NCBI GenBank assembly: GCA_963721905.1
Contig: CAVRMF010000020.1
Coordinates: 124,001 to 188,000 of the forward strand
From: Roseiarcus sp963721905
GTDB lineage: Bacteria > Pseudomonadota > Alphaproteobacteria > Rhizobiales > Beijerinckiaceae
Direction of reading: 5' to 3'
Length of the DNA: 64,000 bases
Positions 52,518 through 61,673 of this stretch are shown here, in pieces (positions within the stretch are counted from its first letter, which is position 1; each line of letters opens with the position of its first letter). The notes under the pieces were generated by a model. It did not search any database, was not told where the DNA came from, and saw nothing but the letters and a program-made list of their open reading frames with translations. The translations under genes were made by a program, and so were the position numbers.

Positions 52518-53735
52518 ATGCTGAACCGGCGGGACGCATTGAGGTCTGTTGTCGCCGCAGGCCTGGGCGCAACCAGCGCCGGCAAATTCGCGTTCGCCGC
52601 CGCCGCGGCGGCCGACACGGTCTCTCTCCCGATCGGCAACGGCGAGCGGCCCCTCGTCGCCTATCCCGGCAAGCGTCCGCTCATCCGCCTGACCACCCGC
52701 CCGCCGCAACTGGAGACGCCGTTCAGCGTCTTCGACGAAGGGCCGATCACGCCGAACGATGCGTTTTTCGTGCGCTATCACCTGGCCAATATTCCGCTGA
52801 AAATCGATCCGGACGCGTTTCGCCTCAGCATTGAAGGCAAGGTCGACAACCCCCTGTCCCTCTCGCTCGCAGATCTGAGGACCGGCTTCGACCCCATTGA
52901 ACTGACCGCGGTCAATCAATGCGCGGGCAATAGCCGCGGGTTTTTCGAGCCGCGCGTCGCTGGCGGCCAGATCGCGAATGGCGCCATGGGCAATGCGCGC
53001 TGGAAAGGGGTCCCGCTCAAGACGCTGCTGGCCAAAGCCGGCGTGCAGGCCGGCGCGGTGCAGATTTCGTTCAGAGGGCTGGACGGGCCGGTCCTCCCGG
53101 ACACGCCGGCCTTCGTGAAAGCGCTCGATCTCGACCATGCGCTCGACGGCGAAGTGATGGTCGCCTACGCGATGAACGGCGAAGACATTCCCTGGCTTAA
53201 CGGCTTTCCCGTCCGACTGGTCGTACCGGGCTGGTACGGCACCTACTGGCTGAAGCATCTCGCGAAGATCACGGTGCTCGACGCGCCGCTCGACAATTTC
53301 TGGATGAAGTCGGCCTACCGCATCCCCGACAACGCCTGCGCCTGTACGGACCCGGGCAAGGCGCCCACGAGCACGACGCCGATCAACCGCTTCAACGTCC
53401 GCTCCTTCCTGACCAACATCGCCGAAGGCGCGACGGTTAAGGCGAATGCGGACCTCGACTTACGCGGCATCGCGTTCGACGGCGGCTATGGAATCTCGGA
53501 TGTCGTGGTTTCGCCCGATGGGGGCGCGACGTGGATCGCCGCGACGCTCGGCGAGGACCTCGGCAAATATTCGTTCCGCGAGTGGAAGGTCCGCCTTGCG
53601 CTGCCGCCGGGCAAGCATCGGCTGATGGTTCGCGCCACCAATCGCGCCGGCCAGTCCCAGCCGCTCGAACCGCTGTGGAACCCGGCGGGCTATATGCGCA
53701 ATGTCGTCGAAGCTGCCAACGTTACGGCGGCGTGA
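52518..53735 (+). CDS. sorA: sulfite dehydrogenase molybdenum subunit (SorA-like)
   Basis: A 405-residue molybdopterin oxidoreductase of the sulfite oxidase family. A Tat signal (N-R-R-D-A-L-R-S-V) lies at the start. V-N-Q-C-A-G-N-S-R near residue 133 carries the Mo-ligating Cys, W-K-G-V-P-L-K near 157 and G-W-Y-G-T-Y-W-L-K near 238 bind cofactor and sulfite, and a dimerisation domain follows from about 290. It oxidises sulfite to sulfate in the periplasm, passing electrons to the cytochrome encoded 13 bp downstream. Strong GGAGGGAG ribosome site. Confidence 0.88.
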   Translation: MLNRRDALRSVVAAGLGATSAGKFAFAAAAAADTVSLPIGNGERPLVAYPGKRPLIRLTTRPPQLETPFSVFDEGPITPNDAFFVRYHLANIPLKIDPDAFRLSIEGKVDNPLSLSLADLRTGFDPIELTAVNQCAGNSRGFFEPRVAGGQIANGAMGNARWKGVPLKTLLAKAGVQAGAVQISFRGLDGPVLPDTPAFVKALDLDHALDGEVMVAYAMNGEDIPWLNGFPVRLVVPGWYGTYWLKHLAKITVLDAPLDNFWMKSAYRIPDNACACTDPGKAPTSTTPINRFNVRSFLTNIAEGATVKANADLDLRGIAFDGGYGISDVVVSPDGGATWIAATLGEDLGKYSFREWKVRLALPPGKHRLMVRATNRAGQSQPLEPLWNPAGYMRNVVEAANVTAA

Positions 53736-53748
53736 GAGGACGGACCCC

Positions 53749-54048
53749 GTGAACCGCATCGCCGTCGTTTCCCTTGTCGCGTTCGCCGCCCTCGCGACGA
53801 CCGCGATCGCCGGCTCCTTGACCTATGAACTGCCGGATGAGACGGCCCAGTTGAGGGCGGGCCCGGGCGCCGACACCGCAATCGTCTGCCTCGCCTGCCA
53901 TTCCGCCGACTACATCAGCACCCAACCGTCCAACAGGGGGAAGGCCTTCTGGGAGGCCGAGGTGCAGAAGATGATCAAGGTCTACAAGGCGCCGATCGAT
54001 CCGGCAGACGCGCCGGCGATCGCGGATTATCTGGCGGCGAACTATTGA
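53749..54048 (+). CDS. sorB: sulfite dehydrogenase cytochrome c subunit (SorB-like)
   Basis: 99 residues, GTG start. A signal peptide ends near A-I-A-G. One haem site C-L-A-C-H lies near residue 45, and the C-terminal helix I-A-D-Y-L-A-A-N-Y is typical of this small subunit. Pairing with the Mo subunit immediately upstream identifies it as the electron-accepting SorB. Confidence 0.85.
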   Translation: MNRIAVVSLVAFAALATTAIAGSLTYELPDETAQLRAGPGADTAIVCLACHSADYISTQPSNRGKAFWEAEVQKMIKVYKAPIDPADAPAIADYLAANY

Positions 54049-54161
54049 AAGGGCGCGGGGAGCGGAGGGGCGCGGACCACTGCGAGGAAGTCCGCGGCGC
54101 AACGCCAAAAATGAGCGCTACCCGAGCTACGCCAGACCAACCGGGTCCCGAACGGATTTTA

Positions 54162-54189
54162 TTGATTGTTCTTGTATCGCCGCTATGAT
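54162..54189 (+). promoter_or_regulatory. probable promoter of the TIR-STAND gene
   Basis: TTGATT (54162-54167), a 16-bp spacer and TATGAT (54184-54189) form a good housekeeping promoter. The expected transcript start is near 54196, which rules out translation from 54166 and supports the ATG at 54235. Confidence 0.5.
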
Positions 54190-54234
54190 CTCGGAGATTG
54201 CTCACTCTCAGTTTTCGGAGCGCCGTGGTTGGTC

Positions 54235-57200
54235 ATGCCGGACGGTCCAGCGACGCAAAGACGCTTCGATATTGCCTTCTCGTACCCAAGCGAGCATCGG
54301 GACTTCTTTGGGGCGGTCGCCGCGTATCTGGCGACAGTGTTCGGCGAGGAGCGGATCCTTTACGATAAGTATCACGAGGCTGAGTTTTCTCGCCTAAACT
54401 TAGCTGTCTATCTTCCAGAACTCTACCGGACAGAGTCCGAGCTGGTCGTCTTGTTCCTTTGTCCGGAATACGCCGATAAGCGCTGGTGCAATCTTGAATG
54501 GCGTCACATTCACAATCTTGTGGCGACCGCCGACGAGAAGCGCATCATGTTGCTTCGCCACGGTTATAGCGGCGACTTCTCCAAGATTGGAATTTTGCCG
54601 GACGACGGCACCATCAATTTCGATGGACGTTCAGCCGAGGATATCGCGGACAAAATCGTTAGACGATTCAAGATCAATGGCGGGACGCTTCCGCACAAGG
54701 AGCCACCGAACAAACAGCCGCCCGTTCGCGAGGCCCCGCCCGCCGACATCTCCCGCATCGACCGCTACGCGCCCAAGGAACTCATCGGGCGCGCGGCGGA
54801 GATGACGCTCATCGAGGAGGCCTGGGCCAAGGCGGTCGCGGGCGAGGCGCATCCGCGCGTGCTGACCCTGGTCGCGCTCGGCGGCGAGGGCAAGACGGCG
54901 CTGGTCGCCAAATGGGCGGTCGGGATGGTGGAGAAGGGCTGGCCGGATTGCGACGCGGCCTTCGCCTGGTCGTTCTACAGCCAGGGCACCCGCGAGCAAC
55001 TCGCGGCGGCGTCCGACTTGTTCCTTGCGGAGGCGTTAAAATTCTTCGGCGCGCCGGCGGTCGAGGGCGTCGAGAGTGGCCATGACAAGGGCCGGCGTCT
55101 CGCCAAATGGATCGGCGACAAACGGGCGGCGCTGATCCTCGACGGGCTGGAGCCGCTGCAATATGCGCCGACCTCACCGACGGCTGGCGAGTTGAAGGAC
55201 GAGGGCCTGCACGCCCTCCTCAAGGGCCTCGCCCAGCACAATAACGGCCTATGCCTCGTCACAACGCGCTACGCGATCAAGGACCTAGAGAGCTATCCCG
55301 CGGCCGCGCCGCAAAAGGAGCTGGCGTCGTTGTCCGAGAACGCGGGCGCGCGTCTGCTGGCAATTCTCGGCGTGAGGGGAACGCAGAAGGAGCGCGAGCA
55401 GCTTTCGAAAGACGTGAAGGGCCACGCGCTGACGCTCAATCTGATCGGCTCCTATCTGCGCGACGCCTATGGCGGCGACATTCGTCGGCGCGACCGGATC
55501 CGACTTGAGGATGCCGACATAGAGGAGCAGGGCGGCCACGCGTTTCGCGCGATGGACGCTTATGTCGACTGGTTCGAGAACGACGGCGATAGGGGCCAGC
55601 GGGCGCTCGCGATGCTGCGGCTGATGGGCCTGTTCGACCGCCCGGCCGACGCCGGCTGTCTCGAAGCGCTGTGGCAAGCGCCGCCGATTGAGGGGTTGAC
55701 CGAGCCGCTATTTGCGCTGAGCGAGGCGCAACGCAACATCGTGCTGACGCGCCTCGCCGACGCAAAGCTGGTCAGTGTCAATCGCGACGCCGGTGGCACC
55801 CTCGTCTCGCTCGACGCGCATCCGTTGCTGCGCGAATATTTCGCGAAAGCTCTACGCGAGAGACGGGCCGACGCGTGGAAAGCCGCGCATCGGCTGCTCT
55901 ACGAGCATCTTATCAAGACGCCCGACAAGCCGGCACCAACCCTCGACGATTTGCAGCCACTTTATCAGGCCGTATTGCATGGGTGCTACGCGGGAATGCA
56001 CGAGGAGGCGTGTATCGAAGTGTATATCCGACGCATTCTGCGCGGCACCGAGTCCAGTTACAGCATATCTCAGCTTGGCTCCTTTGGTGCGGACCTCGGC
56101 GCCGTCGCGTGTTTCTTCGACGCGCCTTGGCGGAGTGTCTCGCCCAACTTCCCAGCCGAGGCCGAACCCTTTCTGCTAGCTCAAGCTGCAACGTACCTGC
56201 GCTCATTGGGCCGATTGACCGAGGCGCTAGAGCCGATGCGTGGGGCTCTGAACCTCGCAGTCAGGCATGAGCAATGGGTGGGAGCTTCCGTCGGCGCCAG
56301 CAATTTGAGCCAATTGGAATTGACATTAGGCGACACAGGAGCCTCAGTTCGCGACGGTGAAGGCTCTGTCGCCTATGCGGCTCGCAGGGGCCACGCACCT
56401 CAATCCATCATCAATCACTCGACCCACGCAAACGCCTTGCATCAGGCGGGTCTGAGCGCCGAGGCCGAGGCGCGCTTCGTCAAGGCCGAGGCGATGCAGG
56501 CTGAAGAGCAGCCCGAATTTCCGATACTCTATTCCCTGCGAGGCTTTCACTATTGTGATCTGCTGCTTGCCGACGCCGAACGCGGCAGCTGGCGCCAGCT
56601 GTTGCTGGGGCCGCATCGGCCATCGGATGCCGAATTGGACAGTGCCAAGGTACCCCCGAGTACTGTCAGGAGGCGGCTCTCCCTTCAAACTTACGGTTCC
56701 CGCACTTCCGAGGAATTGAGAAGAGCCGGCCAAAGCGTCGCACAGCGCGCGACGCAAACACTGGACATAGCCGAAGGCGCTGATTTGGGCCTCCTTGCGC
56801 TTGGCCTCGGCCACCTCACCCTCGCCCGCGCCGCACTGTACAAGTCGATCCTTGGCGGCGAACGGCCCTCAGGCACGCACATGAGAGAGGCATTCGACTT
56901 CTTGCGCCACGCAGCAGCGCAGGAGTTCATTCCCCTTAGCCTTCTGACCAGCGGCCTGTCGCACGTCGCGAATGGCGATTTCAACGGCGCGCGCGATGAC
57001 CTCGGGGAGGCATTCGAAATCGCCGAGCGCGGGCCGATGCGGCTGTATCTGGCCGACATCTACCTCCATCGCACGCGGCTGTTCGGGCTCATCGCAAACC
57101 GGCCCGCGGCCTACCCCTGGGTCTCGACGCGCGACGATCTCGACAAGGCGCGGAAGCTCATCGACGAATGCGGCTATGGCCGGCGGCGCGAGGAGCTCGA

Positions 57201-57261
57201 AGACGCCGAGGCGGCGTGGGAGCGGGTCTATGGGGCCGCGGCGCCTCGCGCGGCGAATTGA
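54235..57261 (+). CDS. TIR-STAND NTPase-TPR protein, putative immune effector
   Basis: 1008 residues from ATG 54235. Residues about 10-145 form a TIR domain: F-D-I-A-F-S-Y-P-S-E-H is the first strand, and W84 with E88 in R-W-C-N-L-E-W matches the W-x3-E of NAD-cleaving TIR enzymes such as SARM1. A Pro-rich linker leads to a STAND-type NTPase: E-L-I-G-R-A-A-E near 182, Walker A L-G-G-E-G-K-T at 215-221, Walker B A-L-I-L-D-G near 299-304, sensor C-L-V-T-T-R-Y near 340 and K-G-H-A-L-T-L near 395. From about residue 600 to the end helical TPR-like repeats form the likely sensor. Some TIR and repeat stretches look lower in GC than the NTPase core. By family knowledge such proteins detect phage and destroy NAD; here that is inference. 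No partner gene lies beside it. Confidence 0.82.
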   Translation: MPDGPATQRRFDIAFSYPSEHRDFFGAVAAYLATVFGEERILYDKYHEAEFSRLNLAVYLPELYRTESELVVLFLCPEYADKRWCNLEWRHIHNLVATADEKRIMLLRHGYSGDFSKIGILPDDGTINFDGRSAEDIADKIVRRFKINGGTLPHKEPPNKQPPVREAPPADISRIDRYAPKELIGRAAEMTLIEEAWAKAVAGEAHPRVLTLVALGGEGKTALVAKWAVGMVEKGWPDCDAAFAWSFYSQGTREQLAAASDLFLAEALKFFGAPAVEGVESGHDKGRRLAKWIGDKRAALILDGLEPLQYAPTSPTAGELKDEGLHALLKGLAQHNNGLCLVTTRYAIKDLESYPAAAPQKELASLSENAGARLLAILGVRGTQKEREQLSKDVKGHALTLNLIGSYLRDAYGGDIRRRDRIRLEDADIEEQGGHAFRAMDAYVDWFENDGDRGQRALAMLRLMGLFDRPADAGCLEALWQAPPIEGLTEPLFALSEAQRNIVLTRLADAKLVSVNRDAGGTLVSLDAHPLLREYFAKALRERRADAWKAAHRLLYEHLIKTPDKPAPTLDDLQPLYQAVLHGCYAGMHEEACIEVYIRRILRGTESSYSISQLGSFGADLGAVACFFDAPWRSVSPNFPAEAEPFLLAQAATYLRSLGRLTEALEPMRGALNLAVRHEQWVGASVGASNLSQLELTLGDTGASVRDGEGSVAYAARRGHAPQSIINHSTHANALHQAGLSAEAEARFVKAEAMQAEEQPEFPILYSLRGFHYCDLLLADAERGSWRQLLLGPHRPSDAELDSAKVPPSTVRRRLSLQTYGSRTSEELRRAGQSVAQRATQTLDIAEGADLGLLALGLGHLTLARAALYKSILGGERPSGTHMREAFDFLRHAAAQEFIPLSLLTSGLSHVANGDFNGARDDLGEAFEIAERGPMRLYLADIYLHRTRLFGLIANRPAAYPWVSTRDDLDKARKLIDECGYGRRREELEDAEAAWERVYGAAAPRAAN

Positions 57262-57294
57262 GCGGCGTAGTTCATCGTCCGCCCTGCGCAATGC

Positions 57295-57390
57295 CGTCAT
57301 CGCGAGCGCGAGCGAAGCGATCCAGGGGATCGTAGGGCTGCGGCGGTGGCCCCTGGATCGCCGCGTCGCTGCGCTCCTCGCGATGACGGA
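57295..57390 (+). repeat. long inverted repeat CGTCATCGCGAG...CTCGCGATGACG
   Basis: CGTCATCGCGAGCGCGAGCG and its near complement GCTGCGCTCCTCGCGATGAC flank GATCCAGGGGATC...CCCCTGGATCG. This alphaproteobacterial intergenic repeat lies directly after the TIR-STAND gene and may terminate it. Beyond it, at 57395-57440, the DNA is AT-rich and holds a perfect TATAAT (57434-57439) without a clear -35 box, possibly the start of the sulfur operon. Confidence 0.7.
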
Positions 57391-57490
57391 CTGAATATTT
57401 ATGTTATACAAAATATCTCATAGACTATCGCCGTATAATCTGCTACAAGCTCTCCAACCGCGGCGTCGCGACGCCGCCTGAGAGATCCGA

Positions 57491-57838
57491 ATGCCCGACG
57501 TCATCACCGCCAACCGCCTTGCGGATGGCGTTGTCGTATTTCAGACCGCAGACCAAGGCTGGAGCGAGGACTTCAACCGCGCTGCGGTCTGGCGCGTCGC
57601 GGCCGCGACTGCGGCGTCGCTGGCGCGGGCGAAAGAGGACGAGCAGCAAAACCTCGTCGTCGAGCCCTATGCGGTCCCGGTCGACGAGCGCAACGGGCAT
57701 GTCGCGCCGAAGGCGCTGCGCGAGGCGATCCGCGCCGCGGGGCCGACGACCAGGCGCGATCTCGGCAAGCAGGCCGAGGGCCACGCGCCGCTCTCCGGGC
57801 CGACGGCCGTGAAGGAGGCCGACCATGTATCATTATGA
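57491..57838 (+). CDS. DUF2849 family protein
   Basis: 115 residues. V-I-T-A-N-R-L-A-D-G-V-V-V-F at the start and W-S-E-D-F-N-R-A near residue 23 are typical of DUF2849, found upstream of the sulfite/nitrite reductase gene in Hyphomicrobiales. It overlaps cysI by 14 bp. Biochemical role unknown; context ties it to sulfite reduction. Confidence 0.82.
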   Translation: MPDVITANRLADGVVVFQTADQGWSEDFNRAAVWRVAAATAASLARAKEDEQQNLVVEPYAVPVDERNGHVAPKALREAIRAAGPTTRRDLGKQAEGHAPLSGPTAVKEADHVSL

Positions 57839-59498
57839 TGATTTCGACGCGGCCTTCGTCGCCGCGCGGGTCGAGCAGTTCCGCGACCAGGTTGCCCGCC
57901 GGCTTTCCGGCGAACTGACCGAGGAGCAGTTCCGCCCGCATCGCCTCATGAACGGGCTCTATCTGCAGCTCCATTCCTACATGCTGAGGGTCGCGATCCC
58001 CTACGGCACGCTGAGCTCGCTCCAGATGCGCAAGCTCGCCGAGATCGCGCGCAAATACGACCGCGGCTATGGGCATTTCACCACGCGGCAGAACATCCAG
58101 TACAACTGGCCGGCGCTGAAGGACACGCCCGACATTCTCGCCGAGCTTTCGAGCGTCGAGATGCACGCGATCCAGACGTCGGGCAATTGCATCCGCAACG
58201 TCACCGCGGACCATTACGCCGGCGTCGCCCATGACGAGATCGCCGACCCGCGCCCCTACGCCGAAATCCTGCGCCAATGGTCGTCGCTCCATCCGGAATT
58301 CTCGTTCCTGCCGCGCAAGTTCAAGATCGCGGTCAACGGCGCGGCGCACGACCGCGCGGTGATCCAGGCGCACGACATCGGCCTGCAGGTCGTGCGCAAC
58401 GATGAAGGGGAGATCGGCTTTACCGTCTACGTCGGCGGGGGGATGGGCAGGACGCCGTTCATCGGCCGCAAAGTGCGCGCGTTCCTGCCGGAGCGCGACC
58501 TCCTCGCCTATATTGAGGCGATCATGCGCGTCTATAATCTCGAGGGACGGCGCGACAACAAGTTCAAGGCGCGCATCAAGATCCTGATGCACGAGAAGAC
58601 GCTCGAGACGCTGCGCGGCGAGATCGAAGCTGAATTCGCCGCCCGCGACCCGAAGGCGCTCGACCTGCCGCCGGCGGACGTCGCTCGGATGGCAGCCTTT
58701 TTCGCCCCGCCGGAGCTCGAGCCGAAGCGGCCGGTCAGCGACCGCGTCGAGCGCCGCAAGTCGAAGGATGCGCGCTTCGCCAGCTTCTTCGCCTCGAACG
58801 TCGTCGCCCATAAGACCTCAGGCTACGTTGTCGTGACGGTCTCGCTAAAAGCCATCGGCGCCGTGCCCGGCGACGCCAGCGCGGACCAGATGGACGCGGT
58901 CGCCGATCTCGCCGAGGATTATTCGCAGGACGAGCTCCGCGTCTCGCACGAGCAGAATCTCATCCTGCCGCATGTGGCGCTCGACGATCTCTCGGCCGTC
59001 TACGACCGGCTCGCCTCCGTCGGCCTCTCGACCGCGAACGCGGGCGCAGTCACCGACATCATCGCCTGCCCCGGCCTCGACTATTGCGCGCTGGCGACGG
59101 CGCGCTCAATTCCCGTCGCCCAGCGGATCGCCCAGCGCTTCGGCGACGGCGCCCGGGCGCGCTCGATCGGTCCGCTCAAGATCAAGATCTCCGGCTGCGT
59201 CAACGCCTGCGGCCATCATCATGTCGGCCAGATCGGCATTCTGGGCCTGGAGCGCGCCGGCGAGGAGACCTACCAGATCACGCTCGGCGGCTCGGCCGAT
59301 GAAAACGCGGCGATCGGCCAGATCACCGGCCCGGGCTTCAGCTCGGAGAACATCGTCGGCGCGATCGACACGATCGTCGAAACCTACATGGGCCTCAGGC
59401 GCGGCGAAGAGGAGGCCTTCATCGACGCCTTCCGGCGCGTCGGCCTCGCGCCGTTCAAGGAGGCGCTGTATGAACGAAGCGCCGGATCGGACATCTGA
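57825..59498 (+). CDS. cysI: assimilatory sulfite reductase (sirohaem, hemoprotein subunit)
   Basis: 557 residues. Two ferredoxin-like half domains and two sirohaem domains are recognisable: F-T-T-R-Q-N-I-Q-Y near residue 85 (sirohaem/substrate arginine), T-S-G-N-C-I-R-N near 120, and the cluster ligands C-P-G-L-D-Y-C near 415 and S-G-C-V-N-A-C-G-H-H near 455. It reduces sulfite to sulfide with six electrons. The order DUF2849-cysI-cysH shows assimilation rather than nitrite use, though nitrite reductases share these motifs. The cysH start overlaps its stop. Confidence 0.9.
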   Translation: MYHYDDFDAAFVAARVEQFRDQVARRLSGELTEEQFRPHRLMNGLYLQLHSYMLRVAIPYGTLSSLQMRKLAEIARKYDRGYGHFTTRQNIQYNWPALKDTPDILAELSSVEMHAIQTSGNCIRNVTADHYAGVAHDEIADPRPYAEILRQWSSLHPEFSFLPRKFKIAVNGAAHDRAVIQAHDIGLQVVRNDEGEIGFTVYVGGGMGRTPFIGRKVRAFLPERDLLAYIEAIMRVYNLEGRRDNKFKARIKILMHEKTLETLRGEIEAEFAARDPKALDLPPADVARMAAFFAPPELEPKRPVSDRVERRKSKDARFASFFASNVVAHKTSGYVVVTVSLKAIGAVPGDASADQMDAVADLAEDYSQDELRVSHEQNLILPHVALDDLSAVYDRLASVGLSTANAGAVTDIIACPGLDYCALATARSIPVAQRIAQRFGDGARARSIGPLKIKISGCVNACGHHHVGQIGILGLERAGEETYQITLGGSADENAAIGQITGPGFSSENIVGAIDTIVETYMGLRRGEEEAFIDAFRRVGLAPFKEALYERSAGSDI

Positions 59499-60232
59499 TG
59501 AGCGCGCATGACGTCAGGATGTTCGGCGACCAGATCGCCGCCTCGAGGCTAGAGAGCCGTTTCGCCCGCGTCAAGGCGACCTCGCTCATCCGGCTCGTGA
59601 TCGAGGATCTCTATCCCGGCCGCGTCGCGCTGGTGTCGAGCTTCGGCGCCGACGCCGCGGCCCTGCTGCATATGGTCTCCCGCGTCGACAGGAACGCGCC
59701 GGTCATCTTCGTCGACACCGGCCAGCATTTCCCCGAAACCCTCGCTTACCGCGATCAGCTCTGCGAGGCGCTTGGCCTGACCAACGTGATCGTCGCCGAG
59801 CCGCACGCCCAAACGATCGCTGAGGAGGATCCGGAGAAGTTTCTCTTCGCCAGCGATCCGGACCGGTGCTGCGAGATCCGCAAGGTTCGCCCGCTCGCCG
59901 AAGCGATGGAGGCCTATGACGCCTGGATCACCGGGCGCAAGGGCTACCAGAACGCGACGCGCGCGACGCTGCCGCTGTTCGAAGCCGAGGGCGAACGGGT
60001 CAAGATCAATCCGCTGGTCGGCTGGAGCGCGACGGACGTGTTGAACTACATCGCCGAGGCCGGATTGCCGCGCCATCCCCTCGTCGCCAAGGGCTTTCCC
60101 TCGATCGGCTGCCTGCCCTGCACGAGCCCGGTGAAGCCGGGCGAGGACGAGCGCGCGGGACGCTGGCGCGGCCGCGGCAAGATCGAATGCGGCATTCACG
60201 TCGGCGCGCTCGACGCCGGAGCCGACATCTGA
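59498..60232 (+). CDS. cysH: adenylyl-sulfate reductase, thioredoxin-dependent
   Basis: 244 residues. S-S-F-G-A-D-A-A near residue 46 is the PP-loop. C-C-E-I-R-K-V near 127 and G-C-L-P-C-T near 207 provide four cluster cysteines, so it is the 4Fe-4S type that prefers APS. E-C-G-I-H near the C-terminus is the catalytic cysteine. It makes sulfite for CysI. Start and upstream stop overlap. An ISAs1 element follows 180 bp downstream, separating it from the DUF934 gene. Confidence 0.92.
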   Translation: MSAHDVRMFGDQIAASRLESRFARVKATSLIRLVIEDLYPGRVALVSSFGADAAALLHMVSRVDRNAPVIFVDTGQHFPETLAYRDQLCEALGLTNVIVAEPHAQTIAEEDPEKFLFASDPDRCCEIRKVRPLAEAMEAYDAWITGRKGYQNATRATLPLFEAEGERVKINPLVGWSATDVLNYIAEAGLPRHPLVAKGFPSIGCLPCTSPVKPGEDERAGRWRGRGKIECGIHVGALDAGADI

Positions 60233-60283
60233 TGGGAATTCCGGGCGCTCCGTTTGAAACTGGAACGAGTACCGCCGCTCAGG

Positions 60284-60412
60284 CGGTCTCCCGCCCCCCT
60301 TGTGGGGGCGGGTCGGGGTGGGGGGTCGCGCCGCGATCTCCGATCTGGGCTGACGGGGTGGATAGCCGGAAAAGCATGGCCCGACCCCCCTCCCTCGCCC
60401 TCCCCCACAAGG
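60284..60412 (+). repeat. palindromic repeats with CCCCCTTGTGGGGG core
   Basis: CCCCCTTGTGGGGGCGGGTC and, about 100 bp on, CCCCACAAGG form opposed halves of a hairpin repeat related to the one at 48800. The right half was the target of the ISAs1 insertion and is now split between 60403-60412 and 61606-61620. Confidence 0.55.
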
Positions 60413-61605
60413 CAGGGCTATCGCATATGAACAAAGAGTTCGAAGAGGAATTCTTTTTTCCAACCGGCGAGTTTCATTTTGCGTGCCACGGAGCGGTTGT
60501 CGGGGTGGGCCTTTAAGATGTCGAGGCTCATTCGACGGATGAAGGAGAGGTTTTGTGGGGCGTGGTTCTTGCGGGTTCGGGCGTCGTCTTCGTTGAAGAC
60601 GACGTCGAGCGGCCAATGCAGGTTGTTTTCGACACCCCAATGATTGCGCACCGTTTCCATCATTGTTTTTGGCGACATGCGTTTGGACAAGGCGACGTGA
60701 TGGGTGAAAGTCTTGATCTCTCCCTTCGCGGCGCGCCGTTGGCTTTCGACCCGGCCGAACGCGACGAGCCCGGGAAAGGGCGGCGCGCCTTTGGGCGGCG
60801 CGACGATGCTGGCGCGGCGGCGCTCGAAACGGTCGTGGCCTTCTTCGCTCGTTTCATGAAAGGCAAGCGCGCCGGCGCCATCGGCTTGGGCGAAGGCTTG
60901 AAGCGCGCAAGCCAACAGCGGCCCGTTGTTGGCCTTGAGCTTGAGGGCGTAATGGGCGCCGGCGGCGCGAACTCCTTCGGCCATTTTGGGATGGCAGTGC
61001 AAGGCGTCGGCGGTGACGACGCAGCCTTTCAAATCAAGGCTTTGCAACACTTTGAGGGTTGCTGCGACCTCGTTGCCGTCGCTGCTCGCGAGCGCCGCGA
61101 TCGACACCCGCGTCTCAGCGTCCCAGACGCTGATCATCAGCGGCGGCATGAAGGCGCGCCCACGCTCGTAGCCGCGCCGCACCCGCTTGCCGTCGATGGC
61201 GACGACCCCCTTGGCCGGCCCGAGCCCGAGACCTTCGCGCATGGCCCGCGCGAAAGTCTGAAAGGTCCGGGCCATGTCCTCGGGATCGAGCAGGCGGAAC
61301 AGCCGCGAGAAGCTGTCATGGCTCGGCGCGCCATGGCGCAAATCGACAATCTCGCTCAGATCGTCTTCATTGACGGAAGCGAAATCAGCTATATCCACGC
61401 ACGATTTCGCCCCGCACAGAGTCGCCACCAGCGAGATGAACAACATCGCCGAGCATTCGTGCCGCGCGTTGAAATCACGCGGATCGCGAACCTCGCGCAA
61501 AATGGTAATCAGCGGTTCCATCAAGAGCCTCCCGAATCAGGAAGCCTCTCAAGAATCGGTTTTTATCGTTCGCGCAATCCCCCATACTCATCTGCAATTC
61601 CCCTG
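60413..61605 (-). mobile_element. ISAs1-family insertion sequence, intact
   Basis: A 1193-bp element. Ends CAGGGCTATCGCATATGA and, reverse-complemented, CAGGGGAATTGCAGATGA are imperfect inverted repeats. A 10-bp direct repeat CCCCACAAGG lies at 60403-60412 and 61606-61615. Length and duplication fit ISAs1 (H-repeat type). It separates cysH from the DUF934 gene. Confidence 0.88.
60418..61521 (-). CDS. ISAs1 family transposase
   Basis: 367 residues from ATG 61521. The N-terminal DDE_Tnp_1-associated domain has V-R-D-P-R-D-F-N-A-R-H near residue 10. V-V-A-I-D-G-K-R-V-R-R near 107 carries the first catalytic Asp, V-T-A-D-A-L-H-C-H near 155 the second, and R-N-H-W-G-V-E-N-N-L-H-W near 300 the Glu. 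No defect is seen, so the copy may be active. Confidence 0.93.
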   Translation of the reverse strand: MEPLITILREVRDPRDFNARHECSAMLFISLVATLCGAKSCVDIADFASVNEDDLSEIVDLRHGAPSHDSFSRLFRLLDPEDMARTFQTFARAMREGLGLGPAKGVVAIDGKRVRRGYERGRAFMPPLMISVWDAETRVSIAALASSDGNEVAATLKVLQSLDLKGCVVTADALHCHPKMAEGVRAAGAHYALKLKANNGPLLACALQAFAQADGAGALAFHETSEEGHDRFERRRASIVAPPKGAPPFPGLVAFGRVESQRRAAKGEIKTFTHHVALSKRMSPKTMMETVRNHWGVENNLHWPLDVVFNEDDARTRKNHAPQNLSFIRRMSLDILKAHPDNRSVARKMKLAGWKKEFLFELFVHMR

Positions 61606-61673
61606 CCCCACAAGGGGGGAGGGAATGGGCTTGCTGCAAGCGGCTTGCAAGCTCTCCGGCAGGAAACCGTGTG

